A stretch of DNA of 5,924 bases from Thermococci archaeon (GTDB lineage Archaea; Methanobacteriota_B; Thermococci; Thermococcales; Thermococcaceae). The notes below the pieces were generated by a model. It was not told where the DNA came from, searched no databases, and was given only the letters and a program-made list of their open reading frames with translations. Where the stretch lies: assembly GCA_003660485.1 (NCBI GenBank), contig QMUI01000067.1, forward strand, positions 1 to 5,924, given 5' to 3'. Every line of letters starts with the position of its first letter. The first letter of the stretch is position 1. The translations under genes were made by a program, and so were the position numbers. Of this stretch, positions 1-5,875 are shown piece by piece.

Positions 1-300
<300 letters not shown>

Positions 301-1137
301 TCAAACCATCCCCCTTTCCCTCTTCCACTTTTCAAAGCTTATCAACTCTAAATCACGATAATAGTTGAGCCTCTTCATTAGCTCATCCCAATCAACTAAG
401 TGGGCATCGAACTCGGGCCCATCGACACAAGCAAACTTTATCTCTCCCCCCACCGTAATCCTGCACGCTCCGCACATCCCTGTTCCATCGACCATTATCG
501 GGTTCAAGCTTGCCATAGTCTTTATCCCGTAGGGCTTGGTTAGCTCCGCAACGGCTTTCATCATTATTGCAGGTCCAACTGCATGTACCAGGTCAATCTT
601 CCTACCCTCATCGATTAACTTTTGAAGCGCATGAGTTGTAAAGCCCTTCATTCCATAACTTCCATCGTTTGTCGTGACTATTACTTCATCGCTAACGTCT
701 CTAAGCTTGTCCTCCCAGAAAACTAACTCTTTTGTCCTGAACCCCAGGATCGAGATCACATAGTTGCCCGCTTCCTTCATGGCTCTCGCGACTGGGTATA
801 TCTCCGCAACACCAACTCCACCCCCAACCATTACCACCGTTCCGAACTTGTCTATGTGGCTTGGGTTTCCTAAGGGCCCCAGGAGATCCGAGATGTAATC
901 CCCTTCATTGTACGTGCCCAATTCGTGAGTTGTTTTTCCGACCTCTTGGGCAACTATGGTAACTGAACCTTTACTTTTGTCAATGTCGGCAATTGTCAAG
1001 GGTATTCTTTCACCTTTCTCATGTAATCTCACGATCACGAACTGCCCTGGTTTCGCGTGTTTAGCCACTCTAGGAGCTTCTATTTCAAAAAGATTAATGC
1101 CGGGAGCAAGTCGTTCTTTCCGTAAAATTTTGTACAT
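301..1137 (-). CDS. nfnS: NfnS / SudB, small subunit of NADH-dependent reduced ferredoxin:NADP+ oxidoreductase
   Basis: A complete 278-residue flavoprotein of the ferredoxin-NADP reductase (DHOD electron transfer, PyrK-like) family. From the N-terminus there is a flavin-binding barrel with RIPLT at 44-48, a nucleotide-binding domain with the glycine loop VGGGVGVAE starting at 104, and a C-terminal [2Fe-2S] loop. That loop reads VDGTGMCGAC, with C222, C225 and C237; D217 takes the place of the usual first cysteine, as described for NfnS of Pyrococcus furiosus. With NfnL it couples NAD(H), NADP(H) and ferredoxin. The frame can be extended upstream to an ATG at 1143 or a GTG at 1146. I chose the ATG at 1137 because GAGGTGAT (1142-1149) then lies at normal spacing, and the longer starts would fall inside that site. 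It is cotranscribed with nfnL and divergent from the shy operon. It was formerly named sulfide dehydrogenase beta subunit. Confidence 0.93.
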   Translation of the reverse strand: MYKILRKERLAPGINLFEIEAPRVAKHAKPGQFVIVRLHEKGERIPLTIADIDKSKGSVTIVAQEVGKTTHELGTYNEGDYISDLLGPLGNPSHIDKFGTVVMVGGGVGVAEIYPVARAMKEAGNYVISILGFRTKELVFWEDKLRDVSDEVIVTTNDGSYGMKGFTTHALQKLIDEGRKIDLVHAVGPAIMMKAVAELTKPYGIKTMASLNPIMVDGTGMCGACRITVGGEIKFACVDGPEFDAHLVDWDELMKRLNYYRDLELISFEKWKRERGMV

Positions 1138-1141
1138 TTGC

Positions 1142-1149
1142 ATCACCTC
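1142..1149 (-). promoter_or_regulatory. Ribosome binding site that sets the nfnS start
   Basis: On the minus strand this reads GAGGTGAT, fully complementary to the archaeal 16S rRNA 3' end. It ends 4 bases before the ATG at 1137. It overlaps the in-frame GTG (1144-1146) and ATG (1141-1143), so those two codons are unlikely starts. Confidence 0.8.
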
Positions 1150-1170
1150 ACAAATATTTCTGTTTTCAAA

Positions 1171-1188
1171 TTATAATAAAAATTCTTC
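1171..1188 (-). promoter_or_regulatory. Candidate BRE/TATA promoter for nfnSL
   Basis: On the minus strand a purine-rich BRE-like GAAGAA (1183-1188) precedes a TATA-like TTTATTATAA (1171-1180). A start about 25 bases downstream would fall near 1150, leaving a leader of roughly 13 bases that just includes the ribosome binding site. The whole intergenic region is AT-rich, so this placement is a prediction from spacing. Confidence 0.5.
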
Positions 1189-1205
1189 CATGTATTTTAC
1201 CATTT

Positions 1206-1222
1206 GTTTAAAACTTGAGGTT
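1206..1222 (+). promoter_or_regulatory. SurR-type operator, GTTn3AACn5GTT
   Basis: The sequence is GTTTAAAACTTGAGGTT. It matches every fixed position of the extended motif reported for SurR, the redox- and sulfur-responsive regulator of hydrogenase genes in Pyrococcus furiosus: GTT, three bases, AAC, five bases, GTT. The core GTTTAAAAC also reads as GTTn3AAC on the other strand. It sits in the middle of the divergent region, 16 bases from the candidate BRE of shyB and 17 from that of nfnS. A position upstream of both promoter elements is what is expected for activation. The next bases, GTTGTCAAA (1220-1228), miss a second core by one base. SurR itself is not in the window. Confidence 0.75.
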
Positions 1223-1238
1223 GTCAAAATAGCGTTTT

Positions 1239-1254
1239 GGAAATCCTTATTATT
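1239..1254 (+). promoter_or_regulatory. Candidate BRE/TATA promoter for the shyBGDA operon
   Basis: GGAAAT (1239-1244) resembles an archaeal BRE and is followed by a TATA-like TTATTATT (1247-1254). Transcription would begin near 1276, giving a leader of about 30 bases. The leader would contain GAGGGTGA (1291-1298), whose GGTGA lies 6 bases before the shyB ATG. It lies in AT-rich sequence where other TATA placements are possible. Confidence 0.5.
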
Positions 1255-1304
1255 TTATTATTTTATCAATAGAAAATAAGAAAATACTAAGAGGGTGAAT
1301 ATTT

Positions 1305-2309
1305 ATGAGGTACGTCAAGCTTTCTGCCGAAAACTTTCCCGCGTTTTTTGAATCTCTCAAGCAACTTGGCAAAATATATGGTCCAGTAAAACGTAACTCG
1401 ACATATGTATTTATGCAGGTTGATGATATTAAAGAGCTCAGCTTAGACTACACGAGAACTATACTCCCCCCAAAGAAGTTCTTCGTGAAACCCAGAGATG
1501 AGTTATTCAGGTTAAAAGGGGATAAGTGGGAAGAGATAAAGGATGAAGAAAGATTCGTTCTCTTCGGACTTCACTCATGCGACATTCATGGGCTCAAGAT
1601 TTTGGACAAAACGTACCTTGGAGATCCTCCAGATCCATACTACAAGTCAAGGAGAGAGAATGCGTTTATAGTAGGGATAAGCTGTATGCCTGATGAATAC
1701 TGCTTCTGCAAGAGCTTGGGAACGGACTTTGCGATGGATGGCTTCGACCTCTTTCTTCACGAACTACCGGATGGCTGGCTAGTGAGAGTAGGAAGCGTTC
1801 GGGGTCACGAGGTAGTGTGGGAGAACCAAGAGTTATTCGAAGAAGTTACGGAGGAGGATCTAAGGCACTTCAAAGAATTTGAAGAGAAGAGAGCCAAAGC
1901 GTTCAAGAGGAGTCTAAACAAAGAAGGCCTGGCAGATATCCTTGACTTAGCCTTCAACAGCCAGGTGTGGAAGAAGTACGCTGAGAAGTGCCTGGGCTGT
2001 GGAAACTGCACCCTCGTCTGCCCAACGTGCAGATGCTACGAGGTCTGCGACAATTGGATTAGGGCTTATGAGGTCGTGAGAGAGAGGAGATATGATTCGT
2101 GCTTTATGCCAACTCACGGCTTGGTAGCTGGAGGCCACAACTTCAGACCCACCCGTTTGGATAGATTTAGGCATCGCTACTACTGCAAGAGTTATTTCGA
2201 CCCCTCTGCGGGCTTCAACTGTGTTGGTTGTGGAAGGTGTGATGAATTCTGTCCAGCAAGGATAGAACATGTAAAGGTTCTTGAGGAGATTCGGGAGGGA
2301 TTGTTATGA
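1305..2309 (+). CDS. shyB: Sulfhydrogenase II beta subunit ShyB, 4Fe-4S electron-transfer protein
   Basis: A 334-residue cytoplasmic iron-sulfur protein of the HydB/AsrA-like family. It is proposed to pass electrons between the flavin subunit ShyG and the ShyDA core, and in the related enzyme it is linked to sulfur-reducing activity. The C-terminal part has two ferredoxin-type [4Fe-4S] motifs: C229, C232, C235, C239 in CLGCGNCTLVCP, and C306, C309, C312, C316 in CVGCGRCDEFCP. Between them are family signatures PTCRCYEV (C242, C244) and HGLVAGGHNFRPTRLDRF (271-288). The N-terminal half carries HSCDIHG (C92) and SCMPDEYCFC (C127, C133, C135), giving 17 cysteines in all. Some of the extra ones could bind a further cluster. 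The ATG at 1305 has a GGTGA site 6 bases upstream. It is the first gene of the operon and overlaps shyG by 4 bases (ATGA). The HydB subunit of sulfhydrogenase I is the closest alternative; by memory the sequence fits the type II paralogue better. Confidence 0.93.
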   Translation: MRYVKLSAENFPAFFESLKQLGKIYGPVKRNSTYVFMQVDDIKELSLDYTRTILPPKKFFVKPRDELFRLKGDKWEEIKDEERFVLFGLHSCDIHGLKILDKTYLGDPPDPYYKSRRENAFIVGISCMPDEYCFCKSLGTDFAMDGFDLFLHELPDGWLVRVGSVRGHEVVWENQELFEEVTEEDLRHFKEFEEKRAKAFKRSLNKEGLADILDLAFNSQVWKKYAEKCLGCGNCTLVCPTCRCYEVCDNWIRAYEVVRERRYDSCFMPTHGLVAGGHNFRPTRLDRFRHRYYCKSYFDPSAGFNCVGCGRCDEFCPARIEHVKVLEEIREGLL

Positions 2310-3172
2310 ACCCCTATCAAAGCTACGATGCTAAGATAATTGAGATTAGGGAGCTCACACCAAGGGAAAAACTCTTCACACTCCGCTTTACCGATAGGGA
2401 AGTTGAAGAAAACTTTATCTTCAAGCCAGGGCAGTTCGTTATAGTTGACCTGAGGGGTTATGGAGAGTTCCCAATCAGCATCTGCTCACCACCCACAAGG
2501 AAGCCGATACAGCTCTGCATAAGGAGGGTTGGAAGGTTAACGAGGTTCATCCACAAGTTTAGTGAAGGAGAATCAATAGGAATTAGAGGACCCTATGGCA
2601 ACGGCTTCCCTCTTGAAAAGATGGAAGGATCGAACTTAATTCTTGTTGCTGGTGGCCTGGGAATGGCTCCCTTACGTTCCGTGCTGTGGTACGCAATTGA
2701 TACGGGCAAATTCGAGAAGATATACCTCTTCTACGGGACGAAGAGCTACGAGGATATATTGTTCAGGGATGAGATAATATATCTACTCAAGCATGGGGAA
2801 AAGCTTAACTGCCACGTCAAGCTTGCTTACGAAGTTGAGACTCCTTCATGTGTCTACCTTGAGAAGGGGTTCTCGGAGAAAGTGTGCAAAGGAGTAGTTA
2901 CGGATCTGTTCAGGGGGGAGGAGTTTGATGTTAACAATTCCTATGCACTGATCTGTGGTCCACCAGTTATGTACAAGTTCGTGATAAGGGAACTTCTGAA
3001 CAGAGGACTATCCCCAGGGAGGATATACATGACGCTTGAGAGGAGGATGAAGTGCGGAGTTGGAAAGTGCGGCCACTGCGTCGTTGGGACGAGCACGAGC
3101 TGGAAGTACATCTGCAAGGATGGGCCCGTCTTCACCTACTGGGATGCCCTCTCGACGAGGGGGTTGATATGA
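2306..3172 (+). CDS. shyG: Sulfhydrogenase II gamma subunit ShyG, FAD and NAD(P)-binding diaphorase subunit
   Basis: A 288-residue flavoprotein of the ferredoxin-NADP reductase superfamily, the NAD(P)H-reacting module of the hydrogenase. FEFPIS-like sequence at 54-58 (EFPIS) is the flavin contact loop and GRLTRFIHKF (77-86) follows it. VAGGLGMAPLR (114-124) is the nucleotide-binding glycine loop and CGPPVMY (217-223) the C-terminal NAD(P) motif. The protein ends with a [2Fe-2S] loop with C250, C255, C258 and C270 in C-x4-C-x2-C-x11-C spacing. Unlike NfnS in this window, all four ligands are cysteine. It shares its fold with NfnS, and the two are easily cross-annotated. GGAGGG upstream, inside the end of shyB, is its ribosome binding site. 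The start overlaps the shyB stop by 4 bases and the end overlaps shyD by 4, which points to translational coupling. Confidence 0.94.
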   Translation: MNPYQSYDAKIIEIRELTPREKLFTLRFTDREVEENFIFKPGQFVIVDLRGYGEFPISICSPPTRKPIQLCIRRVGRLTRFIHKFSEGESIGIRGPYGNGFPLEKMEGSNLILVAGGLGMAPLRSVLWYAIDTGKFEKIYLFYGTKSYEDILFRDEIIYLLKHGEKLNCHVKLAYEVETPSCVYLEKGFSEKVCKGVVTDLFRGEEFDVNNSYALICGPPVMYKFVIRELLNRGLSPGRIYMTLERRMKCGVGKCGHCVVGTSTSWKYICKDGPVFTYWDALSTRGLI

Positions 3173-3885
3173 TGAAGTTAGCAGTTTTCGAGCTTACGGA
3201 TTGCGGGGGTTGTGCCCTCAACTTGCTGTTCCTGTACGATAGGTTATTTGACATCCTTGAGTTCTACGATATAGTTGAGTTTCACATGGCGAGCTCACGC
3301 AAAAGTAAGGAGAGGGTTGACGTTGCCCTTGTAACTGGAACGGTTTCAACGCAGAGAGACCTTGAGGTCCTTAGGGAAGCAAGAAACAGGAGTGAATACT
3401 TGATAGCCCTAGGAACTTGTGCAACCCACGGTAGCGTTCAAGGGAGCGTTGAAAATGCAAAGGAGGCATTTAGAAGGATATATGGAGACATCAAAGGACC
3501 AACGAAAGTTCTTGAACCAAGACCGATAACGGAGTACGTCCCCGTTGACTTCGCCATTCCTGGGTGCCCCTACAATAAGGAGGAGGTATTTCAAGTCCTG
3601 ATGAACCTAGCGAGAGGAGTTGAGCCCGTTGCAAAGGACTATCCGGTCTGCCTTGAGTGCAAACTCAACGAGTACGAGTGCGTTCTCTTAAAGAAGGGGA
3701 TTCCATGCCTTGGACCAGTAACGGCTGGAGGGTGTAATGCCCAGTGCCCTGCCTTAGGATTAGGATGCATAGGGTGCAGGGGGCCTTCAATGGACGCAAA
3801 CATTCCTGGGCTTGTCGAAGTTCTAAAGAAAATCCTGCCAGAGGAGGAAATTGCAAAGAAGCTTAGGACGTTCACGAGGTGGTAG
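3169..3885 (+). CDS. shyD: Sulfhydrogenase II delta subunit ShyD, NiFe hydrogenase small subunit
   Basis: A 238-residue small subunit of a group 3b NiFe hydrogenase, carrying the [4Fe-4S] chain that leads electrons to and from the NiFe site in ShyA. The proximal cluster ligands are C12 and C15 (TDCGGCALN), C84 (GTCATHG) and C133 (PGCP). Two further clusters fit C161, C164, C171, C180 and C189, C193, C200, C203 near the C-terminus. There is no twin-arginine signal, so it is cytoplasmic, unlike periplasmic group 1 enzymes. The frame is open from 3052, but that part overlaps shyG. The protein similarity begins at MMKLAVFELTDCGGC. I chose the first of two adjacent ATGs (3169), which forms an ATGA overlap with the shyG stop; the second is at 3172. 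GAGGGGG at 3157-3163 is the ribosome binding site and fits either. Confidence 0.94.
   Translation: MMKLAVFELTDCGGCALNLLFLYDRLFDILEFYDIVEFHMASSRKSKERVDVALVTGTVSTQRDLEVLREARNRSEYLIALGTCATHGSVQGSVENAKEAFRRIYGDIKGPTKVLEPRPITEYVPVDFAIPGCPYNKEEVFQVLMNLARGVEPVAKDYPVCLECKLNEYECVLLKKGIPCLGPVTAGGCNAQCPALGLGCIGCRGPSMDANIPGLVEVLKKILPEEEIAKKLRTFTRW
3876..3881 (+). promoter_or_regulatory. Ribosome binding site that sets the shyA start
   Basis: GAGGTG, within the last codons of shyD, lies 6 bases before the ATG at 3888. The frame also has a GTG at 3879, but that codon is inside this site, so the three extra N-terminal residues are unlikely to be made. Confidence 0.75.
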
Positions 3886-3887
3886 TT

Positions 3888-5126
3888 ATGATAATAGAGC
3901 TTGATGAATTCACCAGGGTTGAGGGGATCGGAAAGGCAGAGATAGTTGTTGAGGATGGAACTGTTAAGGAGGCGAGAGTTAAGATACTTGAAGGACCAAG
4001 ATTCTTCGAAATCCTGACGTTAGGAAGAAGCTACTGGGACGTTCCCGATCTTGAGGCAAGGATATGTGCTATCTGCTACGTAGCTCACTCCGTTGCATCG
4101 GTGAGAGCCATAGAAAATGCCCTCAGGATAGATGTTCCACCAACCGTCGAGAAGCTTAGAGAACTTGTTCTATGGGGAGAAATAATAGAGAGCCATGCTC
4201 TTCACCTTTACCTCCTAGCGTTGCCGGATATTTTTGGCTATCCAGATGCAATCTCAATGATACCAAAGCATGGGGAGTTAATAAAGGAAGGATTGACAAT
4301 AAAGGCATTTGGTAACACGATAAGAGAGCTCCTAGGGGGAAGAGAAATTCATGGAATAAACATAAAGCCAGGAGGATTTGGAAGGTATCCAAGAGAAGAA
4401 GAACTGGAAGGAATAGCAAAGCATGCAGAGTCACTAGTTAAATTTGCCAGAAGGATAGTTGGAATATTTGCTTCTCAAGAACCAAGAGGGGCTAAAGCTG
4501 AAATTCCGATGGTTACCAGTGAATACTTGTGGGGAGACGAACTAATAGTTGGGGAAGACAGAATTCAATATATAGAGCTTGACGAAGTTCCAGTAAACTA
4601 CAGCTTTGCAAAGCATACCTACTACAAAGGCAAACCTATTTTTGTCGGTGCATTGGCTAGGTTATTATTGAAAGAAAAATACATTCAGGGGGAAGCGGGG
4701 AGACTGCTAGATACCTACAAAGACAAAATTGAGAGCAGATACGTAATATACAACAACTTAGCCCAAGCCATAGAGCTTGTCTATGCTTTAGAGAGAGTTG
4801 CTGAGCTCAGCAATAAAATAGCAAGTGAGGGAATAGAAAAAGGCATTGTGGAACCGGAAGAAAAAAGCGGGGAAGGGATTGGATATGTTGAAGCTCCCAG
4901 AGGAGTTCTAGTCCATCACTATAGAATCGAAGATGGAAAAGTCGTGTGGTCGAACACGATCACACCGACTGCATTTAATCAAGGGATGATGGAGCTTAGC
5001 TTACTTGAGGATGCTAAGAAGATGTATGGATCAGTGCCAGAGGAGTCTTTGAAGAAAAAATTGGAGGAGATAGTTAGAGCATTCGACCCATGTATCTCCT
5101 GTTCAGTGCACTTCGTTAGACTTTGA
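3888..5126 (+). CDS. shyA: Sulfhydrogenase II alpha subunit ShyA, NiFe hydrogenase large (catalytic) subunit
   Basis: A 412-residue catalytic subunit that interconverts H2 and protons at a NiFe(CN)2CO site, with electrons from NAD(P)H through ShyG, ShyB and ShyD. It begins with the large-subunit signature EFTRVEG (7-13). The N-terminal metal motif is RICAICYVAH, with C60, C63 and H67. The C-terminal metal motif is DPCISCSVH (400-408), with C402 and C405. Only FVRL follows H408. Large subunits are cleaved after this histidine by a maturation protease, so the removable tail would be four residues, similar to the short tail of Pyrococcus sulfhydrogenase I. The start at 3888 lies 2 bases after the shyD stop and is set by GAGGTG. 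It is the last gene of the operon. Lysine codon use changes sharply near codon 185 (9 of 9 AAG before, 12 of 13 AAA in 185-351), which may mark a recombined segment. The protein itself shows no break. Confidence 0.95.
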   Translation: MIIELDEFTRVEGIGKAEIVVEDGTVKEARVKILEGPRFFEILTLGRSYWDVPDLEARICAICYVAHSVASVRAIENALRIDVPPTVEKLRELVLWGEIIESHALHLYLLALPDIFGYPDAISMIPKHGELIKEGLTIKAFGNTIRELLGGREIHGINIKPGGFGRYPREEELEGIAKHAESLVKFARRIVGIFASQEPRGAKAEIPMVTSEYLWGDELIVGEDRIQYIELDEVPVNYSFAKHTYYKGKPIFVGALARLLLKEKYIQGEAGRLLDTYKDKIESRYVIYNNLAQAIELVYALERVAELSNKIASEGIEKGIVEPEEKSGEGIGYVEAPRGVLVHHYRIEDGKVVWSNTITPTAFNQGMMELSLLEDAKKMYGSVPEESLKKKLEEIVRAFDPCISCSVHFVRL

Positions 5127-5127
5127 G

Positions 5128-5145
5128 CTTAAATTTTTATATTTT
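5128..5145 (+). promoter_or_regulatory. T-rich shy operon end that also resembles a BRE/TATA box for the ATPase remnant
   Basis: Just after the shyA stop the sequence has a TTTTT run (5134-5138) and a second T4 run (5142-5145). This is compatible with archaeal intrinsic termination on oligo-T, and there is no clear hairpin. The same bases read CTTAAAT followed by TTTTTATATTTT, a BRE/TATA-like element about 30 bases before the ATPase remnant. Either or both roles are possible. Confidence 0.4.
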
Positions 5146-5169
5146 CAAACAAAAATTCCCTGGGTGCCT

Positions 5170-5458
5170 ATGTTCTAGGACAGAGAGAAAGAACTATCTA
5201 CTCTCAGAACTTTCGTTGAGAATGAGCCAAGTACTATTTTCTTTATTTACGGTCCCATAAACTCTCGGGCAAAACGACACTGCTAATAGGATTTTCCAAG
5301 AGGCTTCCTAGGAATTTTGTTCCACACGAGAACACTTTTTCCTATATAATTGCGACTTTCAGGAAGATCAGGGAAAATTGAAAATCCCCATTCTGATCTT
5401 AGATGGATCCCAGAAAGCTGAAAGTCTAAAAATAAATGGCCCACTACCTTATGAGTAA
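5170..5458 (+). pseudogene. Decayed archaeal AAA-type ATPase gene (ATPase_2-like), 5' part
   Basis: Pieces of one protein are spread over three frames. Frame one starts at the ATG at 5170 (a GTG at 5164 is also in frame). It reads MF, then amber TAG at 5176-5178, then DREKELSTLRTFVENEPS and TIFFIYGPINS up to 5265. The next two bases, CG (5266-5267), look inserted. Removing them joins GPINS to GKTTLLIGFSKRLPRNFVP in a second frame, restoring a Walker A (P-loop) of the form GPxxSGKTT. That frame goes on ENTFSYIIATFRKIREN and stops. A third frame resumes at about 5381 with KIPILILDGSQKAESLKING and ends at TAA 5456-5458. This resembles the Walker B strand LILDE and the region after it in the large archaeal ATPase family common in Thermococcales. 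About 60 residues between the P-loop region and ENTF, and the whole C-terminal half, seem to be missing. The gene is surely non-functional; family assignment is from memory of related sequences. Confidence 0.8.
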
Positions 5459-5580
5459 ATGACCCCCCAAATAGCCTTCCAGTTCTACTCAGCTCGAATC
5501 CTGTAACATCCTATCTCACAATGAACCCTATCCAGACGGACACAGGAAATCCTTTTCCTATACCTTTATCTTCTGAATTA
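5459..5580 (+). other. Unassigned sequence between the ATPase remnant and the membrane protein gene
   Basis: Stops occur in all forward frames and I recognise no protein fragment, RNA gene or inverted repeat. It may be further decayed ATPase gene. The plus strand is pyrimidine-rich at 5550-5572. No confident terminator is visible for the minus-strand gene that ends at 5581. Confidence 0.4.
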
Positions 5581-5862
5581 CTAGTCATTAGAGTAATATC
5601 GTTTTCTCTCCTGTATAAAGGTTACCAGTAACACTCCTGCAGAAACTGTACTTAGGGTTCTGAGGAAGAGCTCAACAACAGATGAAGAGGAAGTGAGCTT
5701 CCAATATATTAAGAGCTCGTACAAGTCTCTAGCAGACATGAAAAGTGGTGTAATAACCGCCCATGTACGGTAGTCTCTAAATCCTCTACGCTTTATGGAA
5801 GTGAGCGTAAAATACAAGAAGAGGGGAAACAGGGCAGAGGACAAAATGTCTCCCAAGTTCAC
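5581..5862 (-). CDS. Small predicted three-helix membrane protein of unknown function
   Basis: A 93-residue protein that I cannot assign to a named family. It has three hydrophobic stretches: about 6-22 (ILSSALFPLFLYFTLTS), 34-54 around WAVITPLF and LYELLIYW, and 66-83 (LFLRTLSTVSAGVLLVTF). Basic residues follow the first (KRRGFRDYR) and the last (QERKRYY), with a polar SSSS turn near 58-61. It starts with GTG and has a strong ribosome binding site, AAGGTGA at 5869-5875, ending 6 bases upstream, which supports it as a real gene. There is no signal peptide beyond the first helix, and no catalytic motif or metal ligands. It is convergent with the shy operon and the ATPase remnant, so a link to hydrogenase is not suggested. 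It could be a complete small protein or the surviving membrane part of a longer one. Confidence 0.65.
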   Translation of the reverse strand: MNLGDILSSALFPLFLYFTLTSIKRRGFRDYRTWAVITPLFMSARDLYELLIYWKLTSSSSVVELFLRTLSTVSAGVLLVTFIQERKRYYSND

Positions 5863-5868
5863 GGTTCC

Positions 5869-5875
5869 TCACCTT
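5869..5875 (-). promoter_or_regulatory. Ribosome binding site of the small membrane protein gene
   Basis: On the minus strand AAGGTGA lies 6 bases before the GTG at 5860-5862. It is the main reason to accept GTG as the start, since there is no nearby in-frame ATG. Confidence 0.65.

Noticed and set aside
956..1279. Plus-strand open frame of 107 codons opposite the nfnS 5' end
   Set aside because: It is antisense to well-supported nfnS coding sequence and runs through the promoter region. It shows no ribosome binding site and no protein-like motif.
1947..2270. Minus-strand open frame of 107 codons inside shyB
   Set aside because: It is antisense to the conserved iron-sulfur region of shyB; the frame is open only because of the codon use of the real gene.
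3052..3168. Upstream extension of the ShyD frame by 39 residues
   Set aside because: This part is the shyG C-terminus read in another frame. Family similarity begins at the ATG at 3169 and a ribosome binding site fits that start.
4156..4434. Minus-strand open frame of 92 codons inside shyA, leucine-rich
   Set aside because: It is antisense to conserved hydrogenase sequence; the apparent hydrophobicity comes from reverse-complemented Lys and Glu codons.
5176..5178. TAG as a pyrrolysine codon in the ATPase-like frame
   Set aside because: The same gene carries a P-loop frameshift, further frame breaks and missing regions, and Thermococcales are not known to use pyrrolysine. A TAC or TAT to TAG nonsense change is enough.
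5266..5267. Programmed frameshift at the Walker A motif
   Set aside because: There is no slippery heptamer or downstream structure at the site, and the new frame soon meets a stop. Simple decay explains it.
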